A DNA stretch of 64,000 nucleotides from Crocinitomicaceae bacterium (GTDB taxonomy: Bacteria > Bacteroidota > Bacteroidia > Flavobacteriales_D > Crocinitomicaceae). The stretch is taken from positions 1 through 64,000 of the forward strand of contig JAHENC010000004.1 in NCBI GenBank assembly GCA_024643365.1, given 5' to 3'. Below the pieces are notes generated by a model. The model had not been told where the DNA came from. It did no database searches and saw only the letters and a program-made list of their open reading frames with translations. Below, one piece after another: positions 1-8,877 of this stretch (positions are counted from its first letter, which is position 1; every line of letters starts with the position of its first letter). Both the position numbers and the translations under genes were made by a program.

Positions 1-2
1 GA

Positions 3-3000
3 GTTTATAGTGTTACAGTGACCGATGATGATGGTTGTTTGTTAACACAATCAGTAAACATTGGTCAGCCATCCACGGCAATGAATGTACAAGCCTTGGT
101 AACAGATGTATTGTGCTACGGTAATCCAACAGGATCAATTGATGTAACCGTGACAGGAGGGGTAGCTCCGTATACGTACAACTGGAGTAACGGACCCGGA
201 ACTCAAGACATCTCAAATGTGATTGCTGGAGTTTATACATTAACCGTATTTGACTTTAATGGTTGTCTTTCTTCAAATCCTTTAACTGTTGCACAGCCTG
301 CTGGTCCCTTAACGACTACTTTAGTACCAACGAATATTCTTTGTTTTGGTCAAAATTCAGGTGCAGTAGATTTAACAGTTACGGGAGGTACTTTAGGCTA
401 TAACTACCTTTGGAACAATGGCTCAAGTAGCCAAGATATTTTTGGTTTAACTCCTGGTGGTTATAATGTTTTGGTGACTGATGGTAATGGTTGTACGTCA
501 AGTGCATCCACATTAATCAGTCAACCGAGTCTTCCGATGACAGTAACTAGTGTTATTGGTAATGTTTTGTGTTATGGAGGTAATACTGGATCGATTAATA
601 TCACTGCTGCAGGTGGAACAAGTCCTTACAATTACTTATGGAACGGTTCCCAAACGATTGAAGATTTAACAAATATTCCTGCCGGTTCATATGTAGTGGC
701 AGTGAATGATGCAAATGGTTGTTACGTTCAACAAACGTATGTAGTTCAACAAAGTTCGAGTCCATTAACCTTGACAAGTGTTCAAACACCGAGTGGTTGT
801 TATGGAGGTTCAAATGGTCAATTGAACTTAACAGTGACAGGAGGAACAATACCTTACCTATACTCGTGGAATACAGGAAGTACTTCTCAAGATTTACAAA
901 ATTTAGCTTCCGGAATTTATAGCGTAACCGTAACCGATGCGAATGGCTGTAGTGCTACTTTGCAAGACACGGTTACCCAACCAAGTTTCTACGGCATCAC
1001 CGCGCAAGTAACACCAGTTGCCTGTTTTGGACAGAATACTGGAGCGATCGATGCTACTGTTATTGGAGGTACTGCTCCATTTACGTATTCATGGAGTAAC
1101 TCCCAAACGACGCAAGATTTGAGTGGCATTCTATCAGGAAGTTACATTGTTTCGGTGACCGATCATCTAGGTTGTTTGACAAGCCAGACCTTTAGTGTGA
1201 GTCAACCAAGTTCGATATTGAGTACAAGTACAACATTGACCAATGTGAGCTGTACTGGATCAGGAACTGGAGGCATAGATTTAACCGTTACCGGAGGAAA
1301 TGCGCCATATAATTATTCATGGAGCAATCAAGCAACAACCCAAGACCTTAGTAACGTAGCTCAAGGAACTTACACGGTGATTGTAACCGATGCAGGCGGC
1401 TGTCAAGTAACAACGGGCACAGTGGTAACACAACCACAAGCAATGAGTTTAATCGTTAGCTCAAGTAATCCATTGTGTCCAAGTACGGCAACCGGTTCCA
1501 TCGACTTGACGGTGAACGGAGGAACACAGCCATATGGTTATGCCTGGAGTGGACCAAATACAACCGCGACCACCCAAGACATTGGATTTATCACAGCGGG
1601 GATCTACTTTGTGACGGTAACCGATGCAAATGGATGTATAGCAACACAATCGGTTTCACTACAGAATCCAATTGGAGTGAGCGCTACTTATGTGAGTACG
1701 CCTGTGCAATGTTACGGAGGAAGCAATGGCTCAGTAAACGTTACTGTAAGTGGAGGAGCAACTCCATATACTTACCAATGGAATACAGGTGCACAGACCC
1801 AAGATATTTGGAATGTACCTGCGGGTAATGACACCTTAGTTGTAACCGATGCATTAGGATGTACGGATACACTTATTACACTAACAACCCAACCAACTCA
1901 ACCAATCACCATAACAAGTGCGATACAAAATGTTGGATGTTTTGGTACCTTATCTGCAAGTATCAATGTTACTGTTGAAGGCGGAACACCTGGATATACA
2001 TATTTGTGGTTATCTGGCCAGACGACACAAGATTTATTTGGTTTGGGTGCGGGTAGTTATGGAATTAATGTGACAGATTTTAATGGTTGTACTCAAGCTC
2101 AAAGTTTTACAATTACCGCTCCGTTGACACCAATGATGTTAAGCACTACTGGTGTTGGATTAACATGTTTTAATTCATCAACTGGTTCTGTTGATTTAAC
2201 CATCACAGGTGGGGTTGGACCATATCAAATCAATTGGTCTACCGGATCAACAAACGAGGACATTTTTAATTTACCTGCAGCCACTTATCAAGTATTTGTA
2301 GAGGATGTAAACGGATGCCTCGATTCAGCCACAGTTACCCTTCAAAACCCAAGTCCTTTATTGGTTTCTGGTGTCATTGCAAATGTTCAATGTTACGGTC
2401 AAAGTACGGGTGGAATCGATGTGACGGTAGTTGGAGGCGCTGGACCTTATTTTTATTCTTGGTCTAATGGTTCAACGTCAGAAGATCTAACAAATTTAAG
2501 TTTTGGAACTTATACGGTCACTGTCACTGATTTCAATGGCTGTGTGATAACGTCTAGTTATTATGTAAGTCAACCAAGTTCAGAGGCTGTTATTTCGAGT
2601 ACAGTTAACAACATTTTATGCTATGGCAATAGTACAGGATGGATCAACGCTACGGCAGTTGGTGGCGCCTTACCATATAGTTATTTTTGGCAGGGTCCAT
2701 CAGGATTTGTATCACCAAACGAGGATTTATTCGGCATTGTTGCGGGTAGCTATGTACTGATGATTACAGATAACATCGGTTGTGTGACTCAAGACACCAT
2801 TGTTGTTAGTCAACCAGCATTGATTACCCCAACAGTGGTTCAAACGAATGTTAGTTGTTACGGATTTGATAATGGCTCCTTGGATATTAGTGTAACGGGA
2901 GGTGTAGGCACCTATGATTACAGTTGGAACATCGGTTCGAGCAACCAAGATTTAATCAATCTTCCTCCGGGAACGTATAGTTTAACAATCACTGATGACA

Positions 3001-3960
3001 ATAACTGTACAGTAAATAGTAGTTACACGATTACTCAGCCACTTCAGCCATTAAACTCGACCATCAGTCAGGTGAATGTTAGTTGTTATGGCGATTCAAC
3101 AGGCTTTGTTAACTTGAATGTAACAGGAGGAACTATTGCATACAGTTATAGTTGGTCAAATGGAGCGACGACACAAGACCTTTTCAATTTACCTATAGGC
3201 ACATATAGTGTTTTGGTGACAGATGCCAATGGTTGTACTATGAATAATCAAACGACGATTACACAGCCACAGCAAGGCTTGAGTATCAGTTCAACACAGA
3301 CCAATGTGAGTTGTTATGGTGGAACGAATGGTGTGATCAACATCCAAAGTCAAGGAGGAACACCGAGTTATGATTACTTGTGGAATAATGGAATGACAAG
3401 TTCAACGATTAGTGGATTACCAATAGGCACATACACCGTATTAGTGACGGATAGTTTGAACTGTAGTCAAACAATGAATGTCACCATTACGCAGCCACAA
3501 TCTGAAATTACCACAACAAATTCCATTATAAATCTTATCTGTTTAAATGACCCAACAGGTTCGATTGATTTAACAATGAATGGCGGTACGCCAGCATATA
3601 ATTACTTATGGAATAATGGTGAAACAACACAAGATATTGATAGTCTTGCATCTGGAGATTATACCGTAACCATTACAGATATACTAGGCTGTGTCTTAAT
3701 TACTACACTTACAGTAGAAGATCCAATTGATCCCATGCTCGTCAATCCTGTAGTGACTAACGTATCGTGTTATGGAGGTAGCGATGCGGAAATTAGTTTG
3801 GTGATAAGTGGTGGAGTTCCATCGTATGACATTTTGTGGTCAACTGGAGATACGATCGTGGACCTAGATTCGCTTGTAGCAGGTAACTATAGCGTACTTG
3901 TCACAGATGCTCAGGGTTGCGAGACACCGTTGAGTTTCACGATTACCGAACCTGCACCAA
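3..3960 (+). repeat. Tandem SprB-type coding repeats (17 units, about 230 nt each)
   Basis: In-frame tandem repeats within the surface protein. They are conserved in protein pattern but diverged in DNA, so this is an old amplification rather than a recent microsatellite. Most units contain exactly two Cys (near unit start and in the closing NGC). Units 7 and 12 carry a few extra residues between the W core and the QD turn. Confidence 0.9.
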
Positions 3961-4748
3961 TCGTCGCTTATTTCAATCCAAGTGTAACTTTTGGTTGTTC
4001 TCCGTTGAATGTGACGTTTACGAATAACAGCAGTGGTCCATACACGAATAGTTTATGGAACTTTGGAAATGCGACAAGTGCAACGACGCAAAATGGTATC
4101 ACGACGTTTACCCAGCCGGGATGTTATGACATTAGTTTGATTGTATCGAATGCAGCAGGCTGTGCCGATACCATGATTACAGACAGTTTGGTATGCGTGG
4201 TTTCAGGACCTGACGCTAGCTTTTCAGCAAGTACGCAAGGCATAGACTATTACACCGGACAATTGGTTTTACTCAACACATCAGATGGCGACATCACGGA
4301 TTACTTATGGACATTTGGAGACGGAAGTCCGAACTCAACGTTAGAAAACCCGATTCATTATTACCCAGATCAGCAAGCAGCGAGTTACGAAGTGACTTTA
4401 ACCATCGTTGATACAAATGGTTGTGTGGATACGGCATCCTACGAGTTCAGCTTAGTTGAATTGTTGAATGTTTATGTACCGAATACCTTGACGATTAATG
4501 GAGATAACATCAATGATGTATTCTTACCGATCTTCTCGAATGTGGACATCATGAAGAGTTATCAGATGGAGATCTACAACAGATGGGGACAATTAGTTTG
4601 GGAAACAGACATCGTATCCGAAGGATGGAATGGAAGATACAAAGACAACAAGGATGTACAACTTGGAGTTTATACTTGGAAAATAAGGTATACAGATAAC
4701 AAAGGAGAGACTAGAGTTCTGGTTGGACATGTTACCACTTTGAGGTAA
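3..4748 (+). CDS. Giant SprB-repeat surface protein with T9SS type B tail (5' partial)
   Basis: Cell-surface, adhesin-like protein of the SprB/gliding type, exported by type IX secretion. The frame is open to the left edge; the first visible residues continue a repeat, so the GTG at 18 is not the real start. I count 17 complete repeats of about 77 residues plus a broken one at the left end. Each has a Cys near its start (often CYG), a GG-x-x-P-Y-x-Y-x-W core, a Q/E-D-L/I turn, and ends in VTD-x-NGC. Two PKD-like modules follow (WNFGNA and WTFGDGS, about residues 1315-1480), then a gliding-motility C-terminal domain starting VYVPNTLTINGDN and containing IYNRWGQLVWE. No catalytic motif is visible. 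Unlike many such genes, it is not followed directly by porP/sprF. The family call is firm; the ligand is unknown. Confidence 0.92.
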   Translation, partial: VYSVTVTDDDGCLLTQSVNIGQPSTAMNVQALVTDVLCYGNPTGSIDVTVTGGVAPYTYNWSNGPGTQDISNVIAGVYTLTVFDFNGCLSSNPLTVAQPAGPLTTTLVPTNILCFGQNSGAVDLTVTGGTLGYNYLWNNGSSSQDIFGLTPGGYNVLVTDGNGCTSSASTLISQPSLPMTVTSVIGNVLCYGGNTGSINITAAGGTSPYNYLWNGSQTIEDLTNIPAGSYVVAVNDANGCYVQQTYVVQQSSSPLTLTSVQTPSGCYGGSNGQLNLTVTGGTIPYLYSWNTGSTSQDLQNLASGIYSVTVTDANGCSATLQDTVTQPSFYGITAQVTPVACFGQNTGAIDATVIGGTAPFTYSWSNSQTTQDLSGILSGSYIVSVTDHLGCLTSQTFSVSQPSSILSTSTTLTNVSCTGSGTGGIDLTVTGGNAPYNYSWSNQATTQDLSNVAQGTYTVIVTDAGGCQVTTGTVVTQPQAMSLIVSSSNPLCPSTATGSIDLTVNGGTQPYGYAWSGPNTTATTQDIGFITAGIYFVTVTDANGCIATQSVSLQNPIGVSATYVSTPVQCYGGSNGSVNVTVSGGATPYTYQWNTGAQTQDIWNVPAGNDTLVVTDALGCTDTLITLTTQPTQPITITSAIQNVGCFGTLSASINVTVEGGTPGYTYLWLSGQTTQDLFGLGAGSYGINVTDFNGCTQAQSFTITAPLTPMMLSTTGVGLTCFNSSTGSVDLTITGGVGPYQINWSTGSTNEDIFNLPAATYQVFVEDVNGCLDSATVTLQNPSPLLVSGVIANVQCYGQSTGGIDVTVVGGAGPYFYSWSNGSTSEDLTNLSFGTYTVTVTDFNGCVITSSYYVSQPSSEAVISSTVNNILCYGNSTGWINATAVGGALPYSYFWQGPSGFVSPNEDLFGIVAGSYVLMITDNIGCVTQDTIVVSQPALITPTVVQTNVSCYGFDNGSLDISVTGGVGTYDYSWNIGSSNQDLINLPPGTYSLTITDDNNCTVNSSYTITQPLQPLNSTISQVNVSCYGDSTGFVNLNVTGGTIAYSYSWSNGATTQDLFNLPIGTYSVLVTDANGCTMNNQTTITQPQQGLSISSTQTNVSCYGGTNGVINIQSQGGTPSYDYLWNNGMTSSTISGLPIGTYTVLVTDSLNCSQTMNVTITQPQSEITTTNSIINLICLNDPTGSIDLTMNGGTPAYNYLWNNGETTQDIDSLASGDYTVTITDILGCVLITTLTVEDPIDPMLVNPVVTNVSCYGGSDAEISLVISGGVPSYDILWSTGDTIVDLDSLVAGNYSVLVTDAQGCETPLSFTITEPAPIVAYFNPSVTFGCSPLNVTFTNNSSGPYTNSLWNFGNATSATTQNGITTFTQPGCYDISLIVSNAAGCADTMITDSLVCVVSGPDASFSASTQGIDYYTGQLVLLNTSDGDITDYLWTFGDGSPNSTLENPIHYYPDQQAASYEVTLTIVDTNGCVDTASYEFSLVELLNVYVPNTLTINGDNINDVFLPIFSNVDIMKSYQMEIYNRWGQLVWETDIVSEGWNGRYKDNKDVQLGVYTWKIRYTDNKGETRVLVGHVTTLR

Positions 4749-4789
4749 AATCAAGTTTGTATAACAAGTTTAAATCATTCTTGTAACTT

Positions 4790-4797
4790 TACATTTG
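4790..4797 (+). promoter_or_regulatory. Possible -7 element for lipB
   Basis: TACATTTG matches the Bacteroidota -7 consensus TAnnTTTG. I found no TTG at a good distance upstream, so support is weak. It lies 77 nt before lipB and 12 nt before a 21-codon leader ORF. Confidence 0.35.
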
Positions 4798-4809
4798 CAA
4801 AATAAGAGA

Positions 4810-4875
4810 ATGACAAAGTTTTTAGTTTTATTTCCTCAGAATATTTCTGATGAATCAGCAATTGTTAAATTTTAA
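4810..4875 (+). CDS. Possible 21-residue leader ORF overlapping lipB start
   Basis: A short ORF begins MTKFLVLFPQ and ends IVKF. Its TAA stop overlaps the lipB ATG in a TAATG arrangement, the geometry used for stop-start coupling. It follows the only promoter-like -7 element in the gap. It has no recognisable domain and could be a chance frame; reported as a candidate only. Confidence 0.25.
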   Translation: MTKFLVLFPQNISDESAIVKF

Positions 4876-5576
4876 TGGAAACACCTCTGGTTCAGGTTCA
4901 GGACCTTGGATTAATTGATTATAAAGAAGCTTGGGACTTACAAGAATCCTTATTGAAGGAATCTGTAGACCTTAAAGTTTCAAATCGCGTCAATAATTCA
5001 GCGAATTTACCACTTAATCATTTGCTTTTCTGTGAGCATCCACATGTATACACTCTTGGTAAAAGTGGAAAGCATGAACATTTATTATTGAATGACCTAC
5101 AATTGACGGAAGTATCTGCTTCATACTATAAAATCAATAGGGGAGGAGATATTACGTATCATGGTCCAGGGCAACTAGTAATGTACCCAATCCTTGATTT
5201 AGAACAGTTTTTCACTGATATTCATAAATATTTAAGGTTTCTAGAGGAAGCTGTCATTATGACTTTGAACGAGTATGGCGTGGATGCAGATCGCTATGAA
5301 GGTCTTACTGGAGTTTGGATAGAACCCAATACCCCTAACGCCCGTAAAATTTGTGCAATGGGTGTTAAATGCTCACGTTGGATTACCATGCATGGAATTG
5401 GATTCAATATCAATTCAGATTTGAATTATTTTCAACACATTGTACCTTGCGGTATAGATGATAAAGCGGTCACTTCTTTGGAGAAAGAGCTAGGTCGAAA
5501 AATACCAATGGATGAAGTCAAACAAAAATTAGTTAAGCACATGTCTTCCATTTTTGGATTCATGATGTCAAAATAA
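4875..5576 (+). CDS. lipB: Octanoyl-[acyl carrier protein]:protein octanoyltransferase
   Basis: Moves octanoyl groups from acyl carrier protein onto lipoyl domains of 2-oxoacid dehydrogenases and the glycine cleavage H protein, the first step of endogenous lipoate synthesis in the cytoplasm. At 233 residues it has the usual size. Family signatures are RGGDITYHGPGQ at 89-100, the GVKCSRWITMHG block with the catalytic Lys at 165, and PCGI with the acyl-accepting Cys at 192. The N-terminus (VQVQDLGLIDYKEAW) aligns naturally with LipB starts, supporting this ATG. lipA is not in the window. It starts a short plus-strand run with two further genes. Confidence 0.95.
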   Translation: METPLVQVQDLGLIDYKEAWDLQESLLKESVDLKVSNRVNNSANLPLNHLLFCEHPHVYTLGKSGKHEHLLLNDLQLTEVSASYYKINRGGDITYHGPGQLVMYPILDLEQFFTDIHKYLRFLEEAVIMTLNEYGVDADRYEGLTGVWIEPNTPNARKICAMGVKCSRWITMHGIGFNINSDLNYFQHIVPCGIDDKAVTSLEKELGRKIPMDEVKQKLVKHMSSIFGFMMSK

Positions 5577-5584
5577 TCGTTAAA

Positions 5585-5995
5585 ATGAGAGAAGAATTAA
5601 AAGGACCGAAGGTTGAAAACGTGTCCATCGCTTTAGTAGAAATTCCTTTAGAGAATAACGAAAAGGAATACATCGTTTACTTACTTAACCTTCGTGATGA
5701 TATCATGGAAGGAATCATTGTCGCTTCCACAGGATACGGAGAAAACCCAAATACAGGCGAGCAAATCAAAACATCTACTTTAAGAAGAGGCATTGAATTA
5801 ATGCTGCCGAATGAAGCCGCCCGTATCGAACCAATTATGCCTGAATTATTCGATTTAACGAATGAATATTGGGTGAGTTTTTGGGTTAATGATGAAATGT
5901 ATGATAAACGCTTTTTGTTTATTCCAGGAAGTATCAAACAAGAAGATTTCAAAATGATTGATCTTTTGGGACATAAGGGAATCCTACTTTCATGA
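5585..5995 (+). CDS. Conserved hypothetical protein, 136 aa
   Basis: No signal peptide, membrane segment or catalytic motif that I recognise. The protein is soluble, mixed alpha/beta and acidic, with features such as YIVYLLNLRDD and EYWVSFWVNDEMYDKRFLF that look like a compact beta-rich fold. It begins 8 nt after lipB and its stop overlaps the tspO start (ATGA), so it is very probably co-transcribed and translationally coupled with both. Likely a Bacteroidota-restricted family; function unknown. Confidence 0.7.
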   Translation: MREELKGPKVENVSIALVEIPLENNEKEYIVYLLNLRDDIMEGIIVASTGYGENPNTGEQIKTSTLRRGIELMLPNEAARIEPIMPELFDLTNEYWVSFWVNDEMYDKRFLFIPGSIKQEDFKMIDLLGHKGILLS

Positions 5996-6462
5996 GAAAA
6001 ATAACAGTGGTTATTCTTTTTTTAGTCATGAACTTCGGTGCATTGGCCATTGGAGGAATTTTAATGGGTGCTAGTCCAGTTGAGAACAATTGGTACAACA
6101 GTTTGAATCAAGCGCCTTGGACTCCACCTGGATTCGTTTTTGGACTCGCTTGGACAACGATCATGTTGTGCTTTTCGATATATTTAGCAACGAGTTCGGT
6201 CTTTGTTTTAAGCGAACCTAAGCGTAGGAACACCTATGTTTTGCATTTGCTCTTAAACATAGCCTGGAATCCAGTTTTTTTCTATTTCCACTTGACGTGG
6301 CTCGCATTTCCAATATTAGTTGGACTTATTTTAACCTTGATTCGACTCAATCGTCTAATGGGCTACTCGTTTTACACAAATAAATCGTGGTTGTTATTCC
6401 CGTATTTTGTTTGGTTAGTTATCGCAGCATCTTTGAATGCGTACGTTGCCATTATGAATTAG
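5992..6462 (+). CDS. tspO: TspO/MBR family membrane protein
   Basis: Small tryptophan-rich membrane protein of the TspO/mitochondrial benzodiazepine receptor family, which binds porphyrins and related ligands and is implicated in tetrapyrrole and stress responses. At 156 residues with five predicted helices it has the family size. Visible signatures are NNWYNSLNQAPWTPPGFVFG near residues 30-50 (the ligand-loop W and PP) and AWNPVFFYFH near 100. It overlaps the upstream gene by 4 nt and its 3' end overlaps the convergent gpmI by 11 nt. The ligand in this organism cannot be read from sequence. Confidence 0.9.
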   Translation: MRKITVVILFLVMNFGALAIGGILMGASPVENNWYNSLNQAPWTPPGFVFGLAWTTIMLCFSIYLATSSVFVLSEPKRRNTYVLHLLLNIAWNPVFFYFHLTWLAFPILVGLILTLIRLNRLMGYSFYTNKSWLLFPYFVWLVIAASLNAYVAIMN

Positions 6463-7969
6463 TCTGTAAAAGAGATTTTCCTGTCATTTCAATTGGCGCC
6501 GCTAATCTCATTCGATTGAGTATGGTAGGTGCAACATCAGCCAGAATCCCATCATTTAATTTAACTTCAGAATCTTCCGTTACTAATATTACTGGAACGG
6601 GATTTAAGCTATGAGCGGTATTAGGTGTCCCATCCAAGTTTATAGCAAAGTCTGCGTTTCCATGGTCTGCAATGATTAAAAATTCATAACCGTTTGCAAT
6701 ACCTGCTTTCACAACCTCTTGTAGACAAGAATCAACTGTTTCAACTGCTTTGGTAATGGCAGAGAAAACACCGGTGTGTCCAACCATATCAGGATTTGCA
6801 AAATTTAAACAAATGAAATTTGGTTTCTCATGATTGATACTAGAAATAATGCGGTCGCGTACCTCTGGAGCACTCATTTCTGGTTTTAAATCATACGTGG
6901 CTACCTTGGGAGAATTAACCAACAATCTAGTTTCTCCAGGAAATGGCTCTTCACGTCCACCGTTAAAGAAGAATGTCACATGAGGGTATTTCTCTGTTTC
7001 GGCTATTCGAACTTGTGTTCGATCCATGTTGGAGATAACCTCTCCTAGCGTATTAATTAAGTTGTCTTTTTCAAAAACCACATGCAATCCTTTATAACTC
7101 GCATCATAATTAGTCATGGTGCAATAATAGATGTCAAGTGGCAACATACCATAATCAGGAAAGTCTTCTTGCGTTAAAACGGTCGTTATTTCTCTTGGTC
7201 GATCGGTTCGAAAATTAAATGAAATGACGATATCACCATTTTCAATGATGCCAGTTGGTTGAATAAGGTATCCTTCAATAAACTCATCCGTTACACCTTT
7301 TTTATAGGATTCTTGAATTGCTTCGGATGCGGAGGAGGCTTGTTCTCCAATACCTTTAGTGAGTAGGTTATATGCTTTTGCTACTCGTTCCCAGCGTTTA
7401 TCACGATCCATTGCATAATAGCGTCCAATAACACTGGCAATTTCCGCTACACCATTGGTTAAATGATCTTCTAGTTTTTGAATAAATCTAAGTCCACTTT
7501 TAGGGTCACAATCACGGCCATCGGTAAACGCATGAACGAACACTTTTTCTAATCCGTGAGCATTTGCCATGTCACAAAGTGTATGTAAATGTACCTGAGA
7601 ACTATGAACTCCACCCTCTGAAACTAGTCCAATAAAGTGCACTTTCGAATTTCGTTCTTTTGCTAGGTCAAAAGCAGCCAGAAGAACTGGGTTTTTTTGG
7701 AATTCTCCGTCGCGGATTGATTTATTTATTCGTGTAAGTTCTTGGTATACGATTCTTCCTGCACCAATATTTAAGTGCCCCACTTCGGAATTCCCCATTT
7801 GTCCTTCTGGTAAACCAACATCCTCGCCGAATGTTTTCAATGTCGCATGAGGAAAGGTTTTCCAAAGCGAGTCCATAAATGGTGTATTGGCTGCAGAGAT
7901 GGCATCGGAAGTGGATTTGTCTCCAATACCCCAACCATCAAGAATGATGAGTCCGAAGTGATTTGTCAT
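6452..7969 (-). CDS. gpmI: 2,3-bisphosphoglycerate-independent phosphoglycerate mutase
   Basis: Interconverts 3- and 2-phosphoglycerate in glycolysis and gluconeogenesis with metal ions and a phosphoserine intermediate. The 505-residue length is typical. LDGWG at 10-14 supplies the first metal Asp, and the catalytic Ser is residue 61 in the GQMGNSEVGHLN block. Later signatures are HAFTDGRDCDP, FRTDRPREIT, NFANPDMVGHTG and IIADHGNAD, the last two being metal sites. The start lies 32 nt inside the end of the upstream histidine kinase gene, so it is the last gene of an antiporter-kinase-gpmI unit. Confidence 0.97.
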   Translation of the reverse strand: MTNHFGLIILDGWGIGDKSTSDAISAANTPFMDSLWKTFPHATLKTFGEDVGLPEGQMGNSEVGHLNIGAGRIVYQELTRINKSIRDGEFQKNPVLLAAFDLAKERNSKVHFIGLVSEGGVHSSQVHLHTLCDMANAHGLEKVFVHAFTDGRDCDPKSGLRFIQKLEDHLTNGVAEIASVIGRYYAMDRDKRWERVAKAYNLLTKGIGEQASSASEAIQESYKKGVTDEFIEGYLIQPTGIIENGDIVISFNFRTDRPREITTVLTQEDFPDYGMLPLDIYYCTMTNYDASYKGLHVVFEKDNLINTLGEVISNMDRTQVRIAETEKYPHVTFFFNGGREEPFPGETRLLVNSPKVATYDLKPEMSAPEVRDRIISSINHEKPNFICLNFANPDMVGHTGVFSAITKAVETVDSCLQEVVKAGIANGYEFLIIADHGNADFAINLDGTPNTAHSLNPVPVILVTEDSEVKLNDGILADVAPTILNRMRLAAPIEMTGKSLLQTNS

Positions 7970-8861
7970 AGGGCAAAGTTACCTCAAAAACTGTTCCTTT
8001 CGGGAAATTTTCTTTACATGTTATTGTTGCTCCTTGTAATTGAGCAAATTCAGCTGCGATAAACAATCCCAAACCGCTTCCTTGTTTTTGGCGGGTTTCT
8101 TCATTCCCAATTCGGTAAAATTTATCGAAAATGGATGCACGTTCGTTTGAAGGTATTCCTGGACCTTCATCTTTCACCCCAATTACATACTGAGTGCCTT
8201 GATTGTTCATGTAAATGTTAATATGAGCATCAATACCCGCGTATTTACAGGCATTTTCAAGTAAATTCACTAAAATCATTTCTAGGATAAATGCATCTGC
8301 ATGCAGAGTGATGTCTTCTGATGAAGTGATGGTAATAAAATCCTGTAAGTAGCGTTTGTGAAAGCGATCTACAATGTTTAGAACGAGACTATTGAGTTGA
8401 ATATCACTGTTTACGGCTTTCAGCGATTTGTTTTCGACTCTTGAAGCATGTAAAATGTTGTCAATTAATAAACTCAATCGTTCATTTTCATCCATTGCTT
8501 TTTTTAGTAAATCTGTTTTTTTCTCCTCGGGTAACTCATGTTTCAAGAGTGTTTGAAGAAATAATTTGACGGATGAAATGGGTGTTTTTAATTCATGTGT
8601 AACAGAGAGTAGGAAATTGGATTGTCTTTGTGTTAATCCGATTTCTTTGAGTATGACTTTCCGCATTTTCCAAATTCCTAGGAATAACAGGACCATGAAT
8701 ACACTGCCTTCCCCAATGACCATCCACACGCGTCGCTGGTAATCTTCTGAAGAAATGGCAACTTGTCCATTTAAGCGAATAAGTAAGTTTCCCCACCAAA
8801 TAAATTGAAGGAATACATAAATCACCAGAATAATCAAGAAAAAATTTGCTTGCTTTTTCAT
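7938..8861 (-). CDS. Sensor histidine kinase (orphan)
   Basis: Membrane-bound two-component sensor kinase of 307 residues. Two membrane helices (about 8-28 and 49-66) frame a very short periplasmic loop of about 20 residues, so a dedicated ligand-binding sensor domain is lacking. The HisKA motif SVTHELKTPISS carries the phosphoacceptor His89; the ATPase domain shows NLLENACKYAG (N box), DEGPGIP (G1) and GSGLGLFIA (G2). No response regulator is adjacent. It lies 16 nt after the antiporter gene and overlaps gpmI by 32 nt. Small sensing loops often read membrane state or a partner protein; here the neighbouring transporter is a plausible partner, which is inference. Confidence 0.93.
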   Translation of the reverse strand: MKKQANFFLIILVIYVFLQFIWWGNLLIRLNGQVAISSEDYQRRVWMVIGEGSVFMVLLFLGIWKMRKVILKEIGLTQRQSNFLLSVTHELKTPISSVKLFLQTLLKHELPEEKKTDLLKKAMDENERLSLLIDNILHASRVENKSLKAVNSDIQLNSLVLNIVDRFHKRYLQDFITITSSEDITLHADAFILEMILVNLLENACKYAGIDAHINIYMNNQGTQYVIGVKDEGPGIPSNERASIFDKFYRIGNEETRQKQGSGLGLFIAAEFAQLQGATITCKENFPKGTVFEVTLPYDKSLRTHHS

Positions 8862-8877
8862 GACATTTTAGGGGGAT

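Noticed and set aside
3-3960. Regularly spaced repeats that could suggest a CRISPR array
   Set aside because: Repeat units are about 230 nt, in frame, diverged in DNA and part of one coding sequence; no direct repeat of 25-40 nt with unique spacers is present.
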